From Clostridia bacterium (GTDB lineage: Bacteria; Bacillota; Clostridia; UBA1381): DNA of 64,000 nucleotides. Location of the stretch: contig JAGASE010000021.1 in assembly GCA_017621875.1 (NCBI GenBank), positions 62,001 to 126,000 of the forward strand. Direction: 5' to 3'. The position numbers and the translations under genes are program-made. Below are positions 52,005-59,254 of this stretch, one piece after another (the first letter of the stretch is position 1; the number at the start of each line of letters is the position of its first letter). Below the pieces are notes generated by a model. That model searched no databases, was not told where the DNA came from, and was given only the letters and a program-made list of their open reading frames with translations.

Positions 52005-52037
52005 ATTACAGTGCTGCAAAAAAGTGGCACTGTTTTT
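52005..52037 (+). terminator. Rho-independent terminator after the S41 peptidase
   Basis: ACAGTGC (52008-52014) pairs with GCACTGT (52027-52033), followed by T residues to 52037. Confidence 0.82.
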
Positions 52038-52052
52038 GTTTTAAAATTATCT

Positions 52053-52166
52053 GTACTTTTGACCGACCAAAAGTACGAAAAGTCGTCGGGACACCCGAAC
52101 CCGTTGTGTTGCGGCTTCGGACAAGTCGCAAGTTTCGTCGGCTTTAAAAAAAGCCGCAAAACTTCG
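52053..52166. repeat. Palindrome-rich intergenic element
   Basis: GTACTTTTG (52053-52061) pairs with CAAAAGTAC (52068-52076); TCGGG-ACA-CCCGA follows near 52085-52098; further on CTTCGGACAAG, a GGCTTT-AAAAAGCC stem and AAAACTTCG appear. The motif order CTTCGG-x-CAAG, stem, AAAACTTCG also occurs at 9393-9434. No coding sense is likely despite a 62-codon open frame. Confidence 0.45.
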
Positions 52167-52210
52167 ACAACTCGCCTTGAATGTGTAGGAAAAAAGTGAA
52201 ATTAAAAATA

Positions 52211-52261
52211 TGCGTCACAATTGCGTCAAAATATATTTTGATTACACAGCTGTGCTATAAT
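52211..52261 (+). promoter_or_regulatory. Promoter and possible operator of the XRE regulator
   Basis: TGCGTCA is repeated at 52211-52217 and 52222-52228 (11-bp period), and the 10-bp palindrome CACAGCTGTG (52245-52254) touches an extended -10 element (TG-C-TATAAT, 52253-52261). No good -35 box is seen. The arrangement fits self-regulation. Confidence 0.55.
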
Positions 52262-52291
52262 GTTCGTAATAATTAAAGGAAGGTGATTATT

Positions 52292-52597
52292 ATGAACTAT
52301 GATTTTCATAAGCGGCTAAAAGAACTTCGTATGCGAAGCGGCATCAGTCAAAAGGAACTTGCAAAGCAAATGGGAGTAACGAGAACAACAATCAATTCAT
52401 GGGAGTCGGGTATAAGTTTTCCAAACGCATATTCACTCACTATGCTGTCCGAGTATTTTTACATTACAACTGATTACTTGTTAGGCATGGACGATTCTGA
52501 ACTGCTGAACATAAGTGATTTAGATGAAAATGAAAAAAATATGATTTACGACATGGTAAAGCTTTTGACGGATATAAAGAAGAAAAATAAAAGGTGA
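52292..52597 (+). CDS. XRE-family helix-turn-helix regulator
   Basis: 101 residues. Cro/CI-type helix-turn-helix at about 5-60 (LKELRMRSGISQKELAKQMGVTRTTINSWESG), then YFYITTDYLLGMDDSELLN and a helical tail (about 70-101) rich in Asp/Glu and Lys. The target is unknown. ATG 52292 has AAGGAAGGTG at 7 nt. It is a single gene, followed by the NifU-like/GGGtGRT unit 177 nt downstream. Confidence 0.88.
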   Translation: MNYDFHKRLKELRMRSGISQKELAKQMGVTRTTINSWESGISFPNAYSLTMLSEYFYITTDYLLGMDDSELLNISDLDENEKNMIYDMVKLLTDIKKKNKR

Positions 52598-52697
52598 TTG
52601 CGATTTGCAATTCATATGCAAGTCAATTTTCATAAAAACTGGGAAAAAATTAACCCGTATTTTTACATCAAAAAAGAAAAAAATGTTGATTTTTGGG

Positions 52698-52725
52698 TTG
52701 CATATTATCAAATTTATGATATAAT
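52698..52725 (+). promoter_or_regulatory. Promoter of the NifU-like/GGGtGRT pair
   Basis: TTGCAT (52698-52703), 16-bp spacer, TATAAT (52720-52725) with an upstream TG (52717-52718), an extended -10. Confidence 0.7.
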
Positions 52726-52773
52726 TAAGATAGTGTGCTAAAAAAATAGCAAATATCGAAAGGAGAAATCTAC

Positions 52774-53466
52774 ATGAAATATTCACGCGAAGTAGAAGAG
52801 ATGTGTCCACTCGCAAAGGGTGCATATCACGGTCCTGCTCCTATTCCGGAAGAGGGTAAATGGGTACAGGTTAAGGAAGTAAAAGACATTTCCGGTTTGA
52901 CACACGGTATCGGCTGGTGTGCTCCACAGCAGGGTACATGTAAGCTGACACTTAACGTTAAGGAAGGTATTATTCAGGAAGCTTTGGTTGAAACTGTAGG
53001 CTGCAGCGGTATGACACATTCAGCTGCTATGGCTTCTGAAATCTTAGTTGGAAAAACACTTCTTGAAGCTTTAAACACTGACCTTGTTTGTGACGCTATC
53101 AACACAGCTATGAGAGAGCTGTTCCTGCAGATTGTATACGGAAGAACACAGACTGCTTTTTCAGAGGACGGTCTTCCAATCGGTGCAGGTCTTGAGGACT
53201 TGGGTAAGGGACTTCGTTCACAGGTTGGTACAACATATGCAACACTGGATAAGGGTCCAAGATACTTAGAGCTTGCAGAAGGCTACATAACAAAGATTGC
53301 TGTTGATGACAACAACGAAATTATCGGTTATAAGTTCGTTCACCTCGGCAAAATGATGGAAATGATCAGAAAAGGTATGGACGCAAACGAAGCACTCGAA
53401 AAGGCTTCAGGTCAATACGGCAGAGTTGATGATGCTGCAAAGCTTATCGACCCAAGATGCGAATAA
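52774..53466 (+). CDS. NifU-like iron-sulfur scaffold-type protein
   Basis: 230 residues. The region around Cys49 (IGWCAPQQGTCKLTL), Cys87 (VGCSGMTHSAAMASE) and Cys105 keeps the three-cysteine layout of the NifU N-terminal/IscU fold, although the motif spacing is its own. It is classified with 'iron-sulfur cluster assembly scaffold' proteins found next to GGGtGRT genes. No cysteine desulfurase or other Isc/Suf gene lies here. A strong binding site (AAAGGAG) and promoter suggest good expression. Whether it carries a cluster is inferred. Confidence 0.8.
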   Translation: MKYSREVEEMCPLAKGAYHGPAPIPEEGKWVQVKEVKDISGLTHGIGWCAPQQGTCKLTLNVKEGIIQEALVETVGCSGMTHSAAMASEILVGKTLLEALNTDLVCDAINTAMRELFLQIVYGRTQTAFSEDGLPIGAGLEDLGKGLRSQVGTTYATLDKGPRYLELAEGYITKIAVDDNNEIIGYKFVHLGKMMEMIRKGMDANEALEKASGQYGRVDDAAKLIDPRCE

Positions 53467-53487
53467 TAAAGGGGAGGTACGAAGATT

Positions 53488-54486
53488 ATGGCATTATTTG
53501 AAAGTTATGAAAGAAGAATTGACCAAATCAACGCAGAGCTTGCGAAGCATGGTATCTCTTCAATCGAGGAAGCAAAGAAAATCTGTGACGACAAGGGCAT
53601 AGATGTATATAACATAGTTAAGGGTATTCAGCCTATCTGCTTTGAGAACGCTTGCTGGGCATACATTGTCGGTGCTGCAATCGCTATCAAGGACGGCTGC
53701 ACAAAGGCTGCTGATGCGGCTGAAAAAATCGGTGTAGGTCTTCAGTCCTTCTGTATTCCGGGCTCTGTTGCGGACGACAGAAAGGTTGGTATCGGTCACG
53801 GAAACCTCGGTGCAATGCTGCTCCGAGAGGAAACAAAGTGTTTCGCATTTTTGGCAGGTCACGAGTCATTTGCGGCTGCTGAGGGTGCTATCGGTCTTGC
53901 AAGATCAGCTAACAAGGCAAGAAAAGAAGACCTTCGCGTTATCTTAAACGGTCTTGGTAAGGACGCTGCTCAGATTATTTCAAGAATTAACGGCTTTACA
54001 TATGTTCAGACAAAGTTTGATTACTTCACAGGCGAGCTGACAATCGTTAAGGAAACAGCTTACTCAAACGGCGAAAGAGCAAAGGTTCGTTGTTATGGTG
54101 CAGACGACGTTCGTGAGGGCGTTGCAATCATGCACAAGGAGGGCGTTGACGTTTCTATCACAGGTAACTCAACTAACCCGACACGTTTCCAGCACCCGGT
54201 TGCAGGTACATACAAGAAGGAATGTATCGAACAGGGCAAGAAATACTTTTCAGTTGCATCAGGCGGCGGTACAGGACGTACACTGCATCCTGATAACATG
54301 GCTGCAGGTCCTGCTTCCTATGGTATGACAGATACTATGGGTAGAATGCATAGTGATGCACAGTTCGCAGGTTCTTCATCAGTGCCTGCCCATGTTGAAA
54401 TGATGGGCTTAATCGGTGCAGGTAACAACCCAATGGTTGGTATGACCGTTGCAGTTGCAGTTGCTATCGAGGAAGCAATGAAATAA
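53488..54486 (+). CDS. GGGtGRT family protein of unknown function
   Basis: 332 residues containing the eponymous SGGGTGRTLHPDNMAAG near residue 255 and a pervasive Ala/Gly-rich sequence. It follows the NifU-like gene by 21 nt with GGGGAGG as binding site, and its partner is always described as this scaffold-like gene. Residues ICFENACWAYIVG, GHGNLGAMLLREE and GHESFAAAEGAIG are also conserved-looking. No catalytic family is recognised; the Gly-rich loop could bind a nucleotide or phosphate. The two-gene unit ends with a terminator. Confidence 0.85.
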   Translation: MALFESYERRIDQINAELAKHGISSIEEAKKICDDKGIDVYNIVKGIQPICFENACWAYIVGAAIAIKDGCTKAADAAEKIGVGLQSFCIPGSVADDRKVGIGHGNLGAMLLREETKCFAFLAGHESFAAAEGAIGLARSANKARKEDLRVILNGLGKDAAQIISRINGFTYVQTKFDYFTGELTIVKETAYSNGERAKVRCYGADDVREGVAIMHKEGVDVSITGNSTNPTRFQHPVAGTYKKECIEQGKKYFSVASGGGTGRTLHPDNMAAGPASYGMTDTMGRMHSDAQFAGSSSVPAHVEMMGLIGAGNNPMVGMTVAVAVAIEEAMK

Positions 54487-54542
54487 AAATTTGAGATTGT
54501 TTTGCGTATTTAAGCCATTTAAAGCTGTGCTAAAAGTGATAC

Positions 54543-54559
54543 GTGTGTATAATACACAC
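54543..54559. promoter_or_regulatory. 17-bp palindrome embedding a -10 sequence
   Basis: GTGTGTAT-A-ATACACAC is perfect and contains TATAAT at 54548-54553 (TGTGTATAAT with an upstream TG). No good -35 box is seen. It is followed within 60 bp by the terminator at 54577-54618. Confidence 0.45.
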
Positions 54560-54576
54560 AGTATACAGACGTAATA

Positions 54577-54618
54577 CAAAAAGAGAAGAGGGCATTATAT
54601 AAAAATGTCCTCTTTTTG
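54577..54618 (+). terminator. Rho-independent terminator after the GGGtGRT gene
   Basis: AAAAGAG-AAGAGGGCAT pairs with ATGTCCTCTTTTT (one G-U pair) around a short A/T loop, and the stem is followed by T residues. It stops transcripts from the GGGtGRT unit or a short RNA from the palindrome at 54543. Confidence 0.75.
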
Positions 54619-54688
54619 TATGCATTTTCGGACAGAGAGCCATGCACGCGGAGGTCATTTGCGGCATATAATAATCTGAGGTGAGCTT

Positions 54689-55372
54689 ATGTCGGAAATT
54701 ATAATGCAAATACTTCAGAATGTGATGCTTCTTTTAGGGTTTGTGGGCGGTGGAAACGCATTTCCCAAGCCTCTTTCGCCAAAGGAGGAGCAGCACTGGC
54801 TAAAGCTATGGGCGGAGGGTGACGAGAATGCGAAAAATGTACTGATAGAGCATAATCTGCGATTAGTTGCACATATCGCGAAAAAATATGCGGCGGATAA
54901 CAATTTTGATGATTTGGTTTCAACCGGAACGATTGGTCTCATAAAGGGCATCAACACCTTTGACATGACCAAAACCTCCAAGCTTACGACATACATTGCA
55001 AGGTGTATCGAGAACGAGGTTTTAATGATGCTGCGGCTTTCCAAGAAAACCGCGGGCGACATATCGCTTGAGGAATGTATCGGCACCGATAAGGAGGGCA
55101 ATAATATGACCTTTTCGGACATTTTGCCCGCCGACACCGAGGACATTTCCGATATGATTGCGTTGAAAATCAATATCAAAAAGCTGTATAGTGCGATGGG
55201 GGAGGTTTTAACTCCCGATGAAAAAAACATACTTTGCTGGCGATATGGTCTGGGCAATAAAAAGCGAAAAACGCAAAAGGAAATTTCACAAATTTTAGGA
55301 ATTTCGCGTTCATATGTGTCGAGAATAGAAAAGCGTGCGATAAAAAAGCTTTCGGAAAAAATTGAGGAATAG
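54689..55372 (+). CDS. sigK: Sporulation sigma factor SigK
   Basis: 227 residues. An N-terminal pro-sequence of about 20 residues (MSEIIMQILQNVMLLLGFVGGG) precedes NAFPKPLSPKEEQHWL, close to Bacillus pro-sigma-K. Region 2 (NLRLVAHIAKKY, DDLVSTGTIGLIKGINTFD) and region 4 (KTQKEISQILGISRSYVSRIEKRAIKKL) are intact. It directs late mother-cell gene expression after cleavage of the pro-sequence. The gene is in one piece, so no skin element interrupts it. GAGGTGAG precedes the ATG. Confidence 0.94.
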   Translation: MSEIIMQILQNVMLLLGFVGGGNAFPKPLSPKEEQHWLKLWAEGDENAKNVLIEHNLRLVAHIAKKYAADNNFDDLVSTGTIGLIKGINTFDMTKTSKLTTYIARCIENEVLMMLRLSKKTAGDISLEECIGTDKEGNNMTFSDILPADTEDISDMIALKINIKKLYSAMGEVLTPDEKNILCWRYGLGNKKRKTQKEISQILGISRSYVSRIEKRAIKKLSEKIEE

Positions 55373-55375
55373 TTT

Positions 55376-55405
55376 TTATACGCTTTACCGAAAATATACA
55401 TAATG
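55376..55405 (+). promoter_or_regulatory. Possible forespore (sigma F/G-type) promoter of gpr
   Basis: TTATA (55376-55380), 18-bp spacer, CATAATG (55399-55405), compare the sigma-G consensus gHATR / CATWHTA. Weak match, but the expected position and gene. Confidence 0.35.
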
Positions 55406-55445
55406 AAGTCGCAGACGTTTTAAGGTACGTCAGAAAGGATTTGAA

Positions 55446-56393
55446 ATGGAAAATATAAGAACAGACCTTGCGATTGAAGCACACGAGATGTGCAGCAAGG
55501 AAAAAGCGGAGGAAAATCATTTAGAGGGAATTGATGTTAAGGAATATGAAGAAGACGGTGTTGCCGTCACTGTTATCGAGGTAAAAAACAAGCAGGGAGA
55601 GCGGATATTGGGAAAGCCAATCGGCAAATATATAACGATTGAAGCACCGGGACTTAAATTTTCAAACGAGGTGTATGAAAAGGCATGTATTGCGGTTTCG
55701 GAGCAAATACGTGCAATCTGCGATATAACTGAAAATACGAAAACGCTTGTTGTAGGGCTGGGAAACAAGCTGATTACGCCCGATGCCCTGGGACCGCAGG
55801 TGGTTTCAAAGCTCATGGTTACAAATCATATCAAGGCACATATGAAGGATTTTCTTGATGATTCTTACAGCTCGGTATGTGCGATAGTGCCCGGAGTTTT
55901 GGGGACGACGGGCATTGAAACTACCGATATAATAAAGGGCGTTGCAGACAAAATCAAGCCGGAAATCGTAATCGCAGTGGACGCTCTTGCATCAAGGAGT
56001 ATTGACAGAATATCCACAACGGTGCAGATTTCCGATACAGGAATAAATCCCGGCTCAGGCGTTGAAAACAAGCGTGAGGGAATAAATGAAGAAAGCATCG
56101 GTGCGAAGGTGATTGCAATAGGCGTGCCTACCGTTGTGGACGCGGCAACCATTGCCTCGGACAGCATTGACATGGCACTGGGCGACAGCGAGAGCCTCGG
56201 CAACTGCTTTTCAGATATTGATAAAAGAGAGATAATACACAAGGCACTTACGAAAAATGTGGGAAATATGATGGTTACACCCAAGGATATCGACCTTGTT
56301 ATAGAAAGGGCGGCAAAAACCGTTGCAAACGGTATAAATCTTGCCCTGCACAGAGATTTATCCTTTGAAGATATAGAAAGTTATGTTGGATAA
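55446..56393 (+). CDS. gpr: GPR endopeptidase (spore protease)
   Basis: 315 residues. The N-terminal RTDLAIEAHEM holds the self-cleavage zone; VVGLGNKLITPDALGP, PGVLGTTGIET, VDALASR and NPGSGVENKREGI are typical A25-family blocks. It degrades small acid-soluble proteins during germination. Made as a zymogen in the forespore. It lies 73 nt after sigK. Length is slightly short of the Bacillus proteins (368-371), with deletions mainly in the C-terminal part. Confidence 0.94.
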   Translation: MENIRTDLAIEAHEMCSKEKAEENHLEGIDVKEYEEDGVAVTVIEVKNKQGERILGKPIGKYITIEAPGLKFSNEVYEKACIAVSEQIRAICDITENTKTLVVGLGNKLITPDALGPQVVSKLMVTNHIKAHMKDFLDDSYSSVCAIVPGVLGTTGIETTDIIKGVADKIKPEIVIAVDALASRSIDRISTTVQISDTGINPGSGVENKREGINEESIGAKVIAIGVPTVVDAATIASDSIDMALGDSESLGNCFSDIDKREIIHKALTKNVGNMMVTPKDIDLVIERAAKTVANGINLALHRDLSFEDIESYVG

Positions 56394-56395
56394 TA

Positions 56396-56424
56396 TTGAC
56401 ATTACTCTGATTGTAGGTTAAAAT
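56396..56424 (+). promoter_or_regulatory. Promoter of the M16 peptidase pair
   Basis: TTGACA (56396-56401), 17-bp spacer, TAAAAT (56419-56424), starting three bases after the gpr stop codon. Confidence 0.8.
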
Positions 56425-56469
56425 ATATTATATGGGTAAAGGAGTTTATAGAAAAAGGAGATTAGGAGA

Positions 56470-57732
56470 ATGTTAAAGGTTATTCCGATTAATGACAATA
56501 TTCGACTTAATTATATTCCCATGGATAAGCTTAAGACAACATCAATGGGAATGTATATTCATAGAAAACTGAAGAAGGAGGACGCCTCCAAGAATGCAAT
56601 TTTGCCACATATTTTAAAGCGTGGCTGCAAGCTCTGCTCAAGCTCGCAGGAGATTGCACGGTATCTTGAAAATTTATACGGTGCGAAATTTTCTGCAGGA
56701 ATAGGCAAACGCGGCGACGACCATTTGCTTTGCTTTGAATTTGAAACTATTTCGGACAAATACGCACCTCGCGGCGAGCGTCTTGCGGCGGGAGTTGTAA
56801 AGCTGATGATGTCTATGGTATTCGGCAGCCTCGATGAATTTGACAAGGATTCCTTTGAGCAGGAAAGGGCAAATTCAATCACAAAAATTGAAAATATCAT
56901 AAACGACAAGCGTATTTATGCAAACTACCGCTGTCAGGAGGAAATGGCCAGGGGCGACAGCTTTGAAATTCCAAGGCTTGGATATGTTGAGGATATGAAA
57001 GCACTCACACGCGAGGAGGTTTATGCATACTACAAGGAAATCATTGTAAATTCGCCGATTGACATATATGTATGCGGAGATGCAAATATCAGAGAACTTG
57101 AAGCTGAAATAAGAAAAGGTATAGAGGGTTTTGAGTTTAAAAAAGCCGAAATGCCGTCCTGCACAATACTTCGCCGTAATTCGCAGGTGAAAAATATAAC
57201 GGAAAAATTAAATGTTACCCAGGGAAAGCTTTCAATGGGATTTTTGACCGACATGAAGCCTACCGACGAGAATTATTTTGCACTTTTGGTGGCAAATGCG
57301 ATTTTTGGCGGCGGTGCACAGAGCAAGCTGTTCAATAATGTGCGAGAAAAGCTTAGTCTTGCTTATTATGCAGGCTCGATTCTGGATAAATTTAAGGGAA
57401 TTATGATGGTAAACGCGGGTATTGAGTTTGATAATTTTGAAAAGGCGTATAACGAAATCATGGCACAGCTTGATGAAATGAAAAAGGGTAATATTACTGA
57501 CCTTGAGCTGGAGGCGAGTAAGGGCTTTTTGATAAACAGCCTGACCTCCTATTATGACGACCAGCACAGCATGATTTCCTTCTATCTGAACGAAAAAATC
57601 GGACAAACCTTTGCCGATATTGACCAGTGCATAGAGCGGATTAAGCTGGTAACCAAGGCAGATGCCGTAGATGCAATGAGCGACGTGAAGCTTGATACCG
57701 TCTATTTTCTTACGGGAAGGGAGGAACAGTAA
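56470..57732 (+). CDS. YmfF-type M16 peptidase-like protein (non-catalytic)
   Basis: 420 residues of the M16 fold. It has no HxxEH zinc motif: the equivalent region reads NAILPHILKRGCKLCSS, so it is a non-catalytic subunit like Bacillus YmfF (AlbE/AlbF-like pairs). The C-terminal half keeps the substrate-gripping layout with FGGGAQSKLFNNVREKLSLAYYAGS. Its stop overlaps the partner's ATG by 1 nt, consistent with a 1:1 heterodimer. Confidence 0.88.
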   Translation: MLKVIPINDNIRLNYIPMDKLKTTSMGMYIHRKLKKEDASKNAILPHILKRGCKLCSSSQEIARYLENLYGAKFSAGIGKRGDDHLLCFEFETISDKYAPRGERLAAGVVKLMMSMVFGSLDEFDKDSFEQERANSITKIENIINDKRIYANYRCQEEMARGDSFEIPRLGYVEDMKALTREEVYAYYKEIIVNSPIDIYVCGDANIRELEAEIRKGIEGFEFKKAEMPSCTILRRNSQVKNITEKLNVTQGKLSMGFLTDMKPTDENYFALLVANAIFGGGAQSKLFNNVREKLSLAYYAGSILDKFKGIMMVNAGIEFDNFEKAYNEIMAQLDEMKKGNITDLELEASKGFLINSLTSYYDDQHSMISFYLNEKIGQTFADIDQCIERIKLVTKADAVDAMSDVKLDTVYFLTGREEQ

Positions 57733-59015
57733 TGGAGAGGATATATGATAAGCTGACCGGCGAAAGCGTATATTATAAAAAGCATGAAAGCGGTCTTAAT
57801 ATTTATATAATGCCGAGAGCCGGCTATAACTCAAGCTATGCAATTTTCGGCACAAAATACGGCTCGGTGGACTCGGAATTTATTGTTCCCGGAGAAGCAG
57901 AGGCTACAAAGGTGCCGGACGGAATTGCACACTATCTTGAACATAAAATGTTCGACCAGCCGGACGGAAGCAATGTGTTCGACAGATTTTCAAAGTTCGG
58001 CGGCGAGGCAAATGCTTTCACAAGCTTCAATATGACTGCATATCTGTTCTCTGCAACGAGACATTTTTATGAAAATCTCGAAACGCTTTTGGACTATGTC
58101 CAGTCTCCGTATTTTACCAAGGAGAGCGTGGAAAAGGAGCAGGGAATTATCGGTCAGGAGATAAGAATGTACGACGATAATGCACCATGGCGGCTGTTCT
58201 TTAATTTCCTGGGACTTTTGTATAACAACAATCCCGTAAAGCTCGATATTGCAGGAACAGTTGAAAGCATCGCCGAGATTGACGAAAAGCTGCTTTATAA
58301 ATGCTATAATACCTTCTATAATTTGTCTAATATGACCTTGTTTGTAACAGGCGACCTTAATGTGGAGAAAACTCTGCGTATTATTGAGCGGAACATAAAG
58401 AATAATGAGCCTTTTACCGAGGAGATAAAGAGAATTTATCCCGAAGAGCCCAAGCAGGTTGCGGGAAAATATAAGGAGCAGAGGATAAGCGTGGCAACTC
58501 CGATGTTTATGATGGGCTGGAAGGATAACGACGTTGGGTATTCGGGAAAGCCGCTGCTAAAAAAATCAATCGAAATGGAGATTTTGGTCGAGATGCTGTT
58601 CGGCAAAAGCTCAAAGCTGTATAACGAGCTTTATGACGAGGGACTTATAAATCAGAATTTCTCATTTGAGTATTCGCCGCAGATTGACTACGGCTACACC
58701 GCAATTGACGGAGAAAGCAAAAATCCCGAGGCGGTATATGAAAAAATTACAAAATATGTTGACGGCTTGAGAGAAAGCGGTCTTTGTGAGGACGATTTTA
58801 AGCGTATAAAGAAAATTATCTGGGGAGACTTTATCCGTTCGTACAATGATATTGAAGGGTATGCACACAGCTTTTTGTCTATGTCATTTTTGGATATAAG
58901 CTACTTCGATTATTTTGACGAATACAAAAAAATCACCTTTGAGGACGTAAAAAAACGTTTTCTTCAGCAGTTTGACAATGAGTATTGCGTATTATCGGTA
59001 ATCAAACCTGAGTGA
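57732..59015 (+). CDS. YmfH-type M16 zinc metallopeptidase
   Basis: 427 residues with the inverted zinc motif HYLEH (in DGIAHYLEHKMF) and a downstream glutamate in EKEQGIIGQEIRMY, so this is the catalytic half of the pair. The pairing with a motif-less partner is seen for Bacillus YmfF/YmfH and mitochondrial processing peptidase. Substrate unknown. No signal peptide, so cytosolic. Confidence 0.92.
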   Translation: MERIYDKLTGESVYYKKHESGLNIYIMPRAGYNSSYAIFGTKYGSVDSEFIVPGEAEATKVPDGIAHYLEHKMFDQPDGSNVFDRFSKFGGEANAFTSFNMTAYLFSATRHFYENLETLLDYVQSPYFTKESVEKEQGIIGQEIRMYDDNAPWRLFFNFLGLLYNNNPVKLDIAGTVESIAEIDEKLLYKCYNTFYNLSNMTLFVTGDLNVEKTLRIIERNIKNNEPFTEEIKRIYPEEPKQVAGKYKEQRISVATPMFMMGWKDNDVGYSGKPLLKKSIEMEILVEMLFGKSSKLYNELYDEGLINQNFSFEYSPQIDYGYTAIDGESKNPEAVYEKITKYVDGLRESGLCEDDFKRIKKIIWGDFIRSYNDIEGYAHSFLSMSFLDISYFDYFDEYKKITFEDVKKRFLQQFDNEYCVLSVIKPE

Positions 59016-59019
59016 GTAG

Positions 59020-59044
59020 AAAGGGCAGAGTAATGCCCTTTTTT
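59020..59044 (+). terminator. Rho-independent terminator after the M16 pair
   Basis: AAAGGGCA (59020-59027) pairs with TGCCCTTT (59034-59041) and the T-run continues to 59044. Confidence 0.9.
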
Positions 59045-59148
59045 GCTTGATAAAAATGCTTTGAATGACTTATTAAAACAATTTTTTTACAAAAAGTTTA
59101 TCGAATTTATGTAAAAATGGGAACAATTAATGTAAAATTTTGCACAAG

Positions 59149-59165
59149 TTCAACAAATTGTTGAA
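59149..59165. promoter_or_regulatory. 17-bp palindromic operator candidate overlapping the -35 box
   Basis: TTCAACAA-A-TTGTTGAA is a perfect palindrome. Its right arm covers five bases of the TTGAAA -35 hexamer at 59161-59166. Confidence 0.6.
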
Positions 59166-59190
59166 AGCTTGACTTTTGTTTTGATATAAT
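59161..59190 (+). promoter_or_regulatory. Promoter of the secreted carbohydrate-binding-type gene
   Basis: TTGAAA (59161-59166), 18-bp spacer, TATAAT (59185-59190) with an upstream TG. Confidence 0.8.
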
Positions 59191-59254
59191 GTTGATGTCT
59201 TAAGCTGATATTACGAAGTCGGCTTAAAAGTACAAAGAAAAGGAGAGAAACATT

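Noticed and set aside
52011-52199. 62-codon plus-strand frame after the S41 peptidase
   Set aside because: It begins within the terminator and runs through inverted repeats; no binding site or family match.
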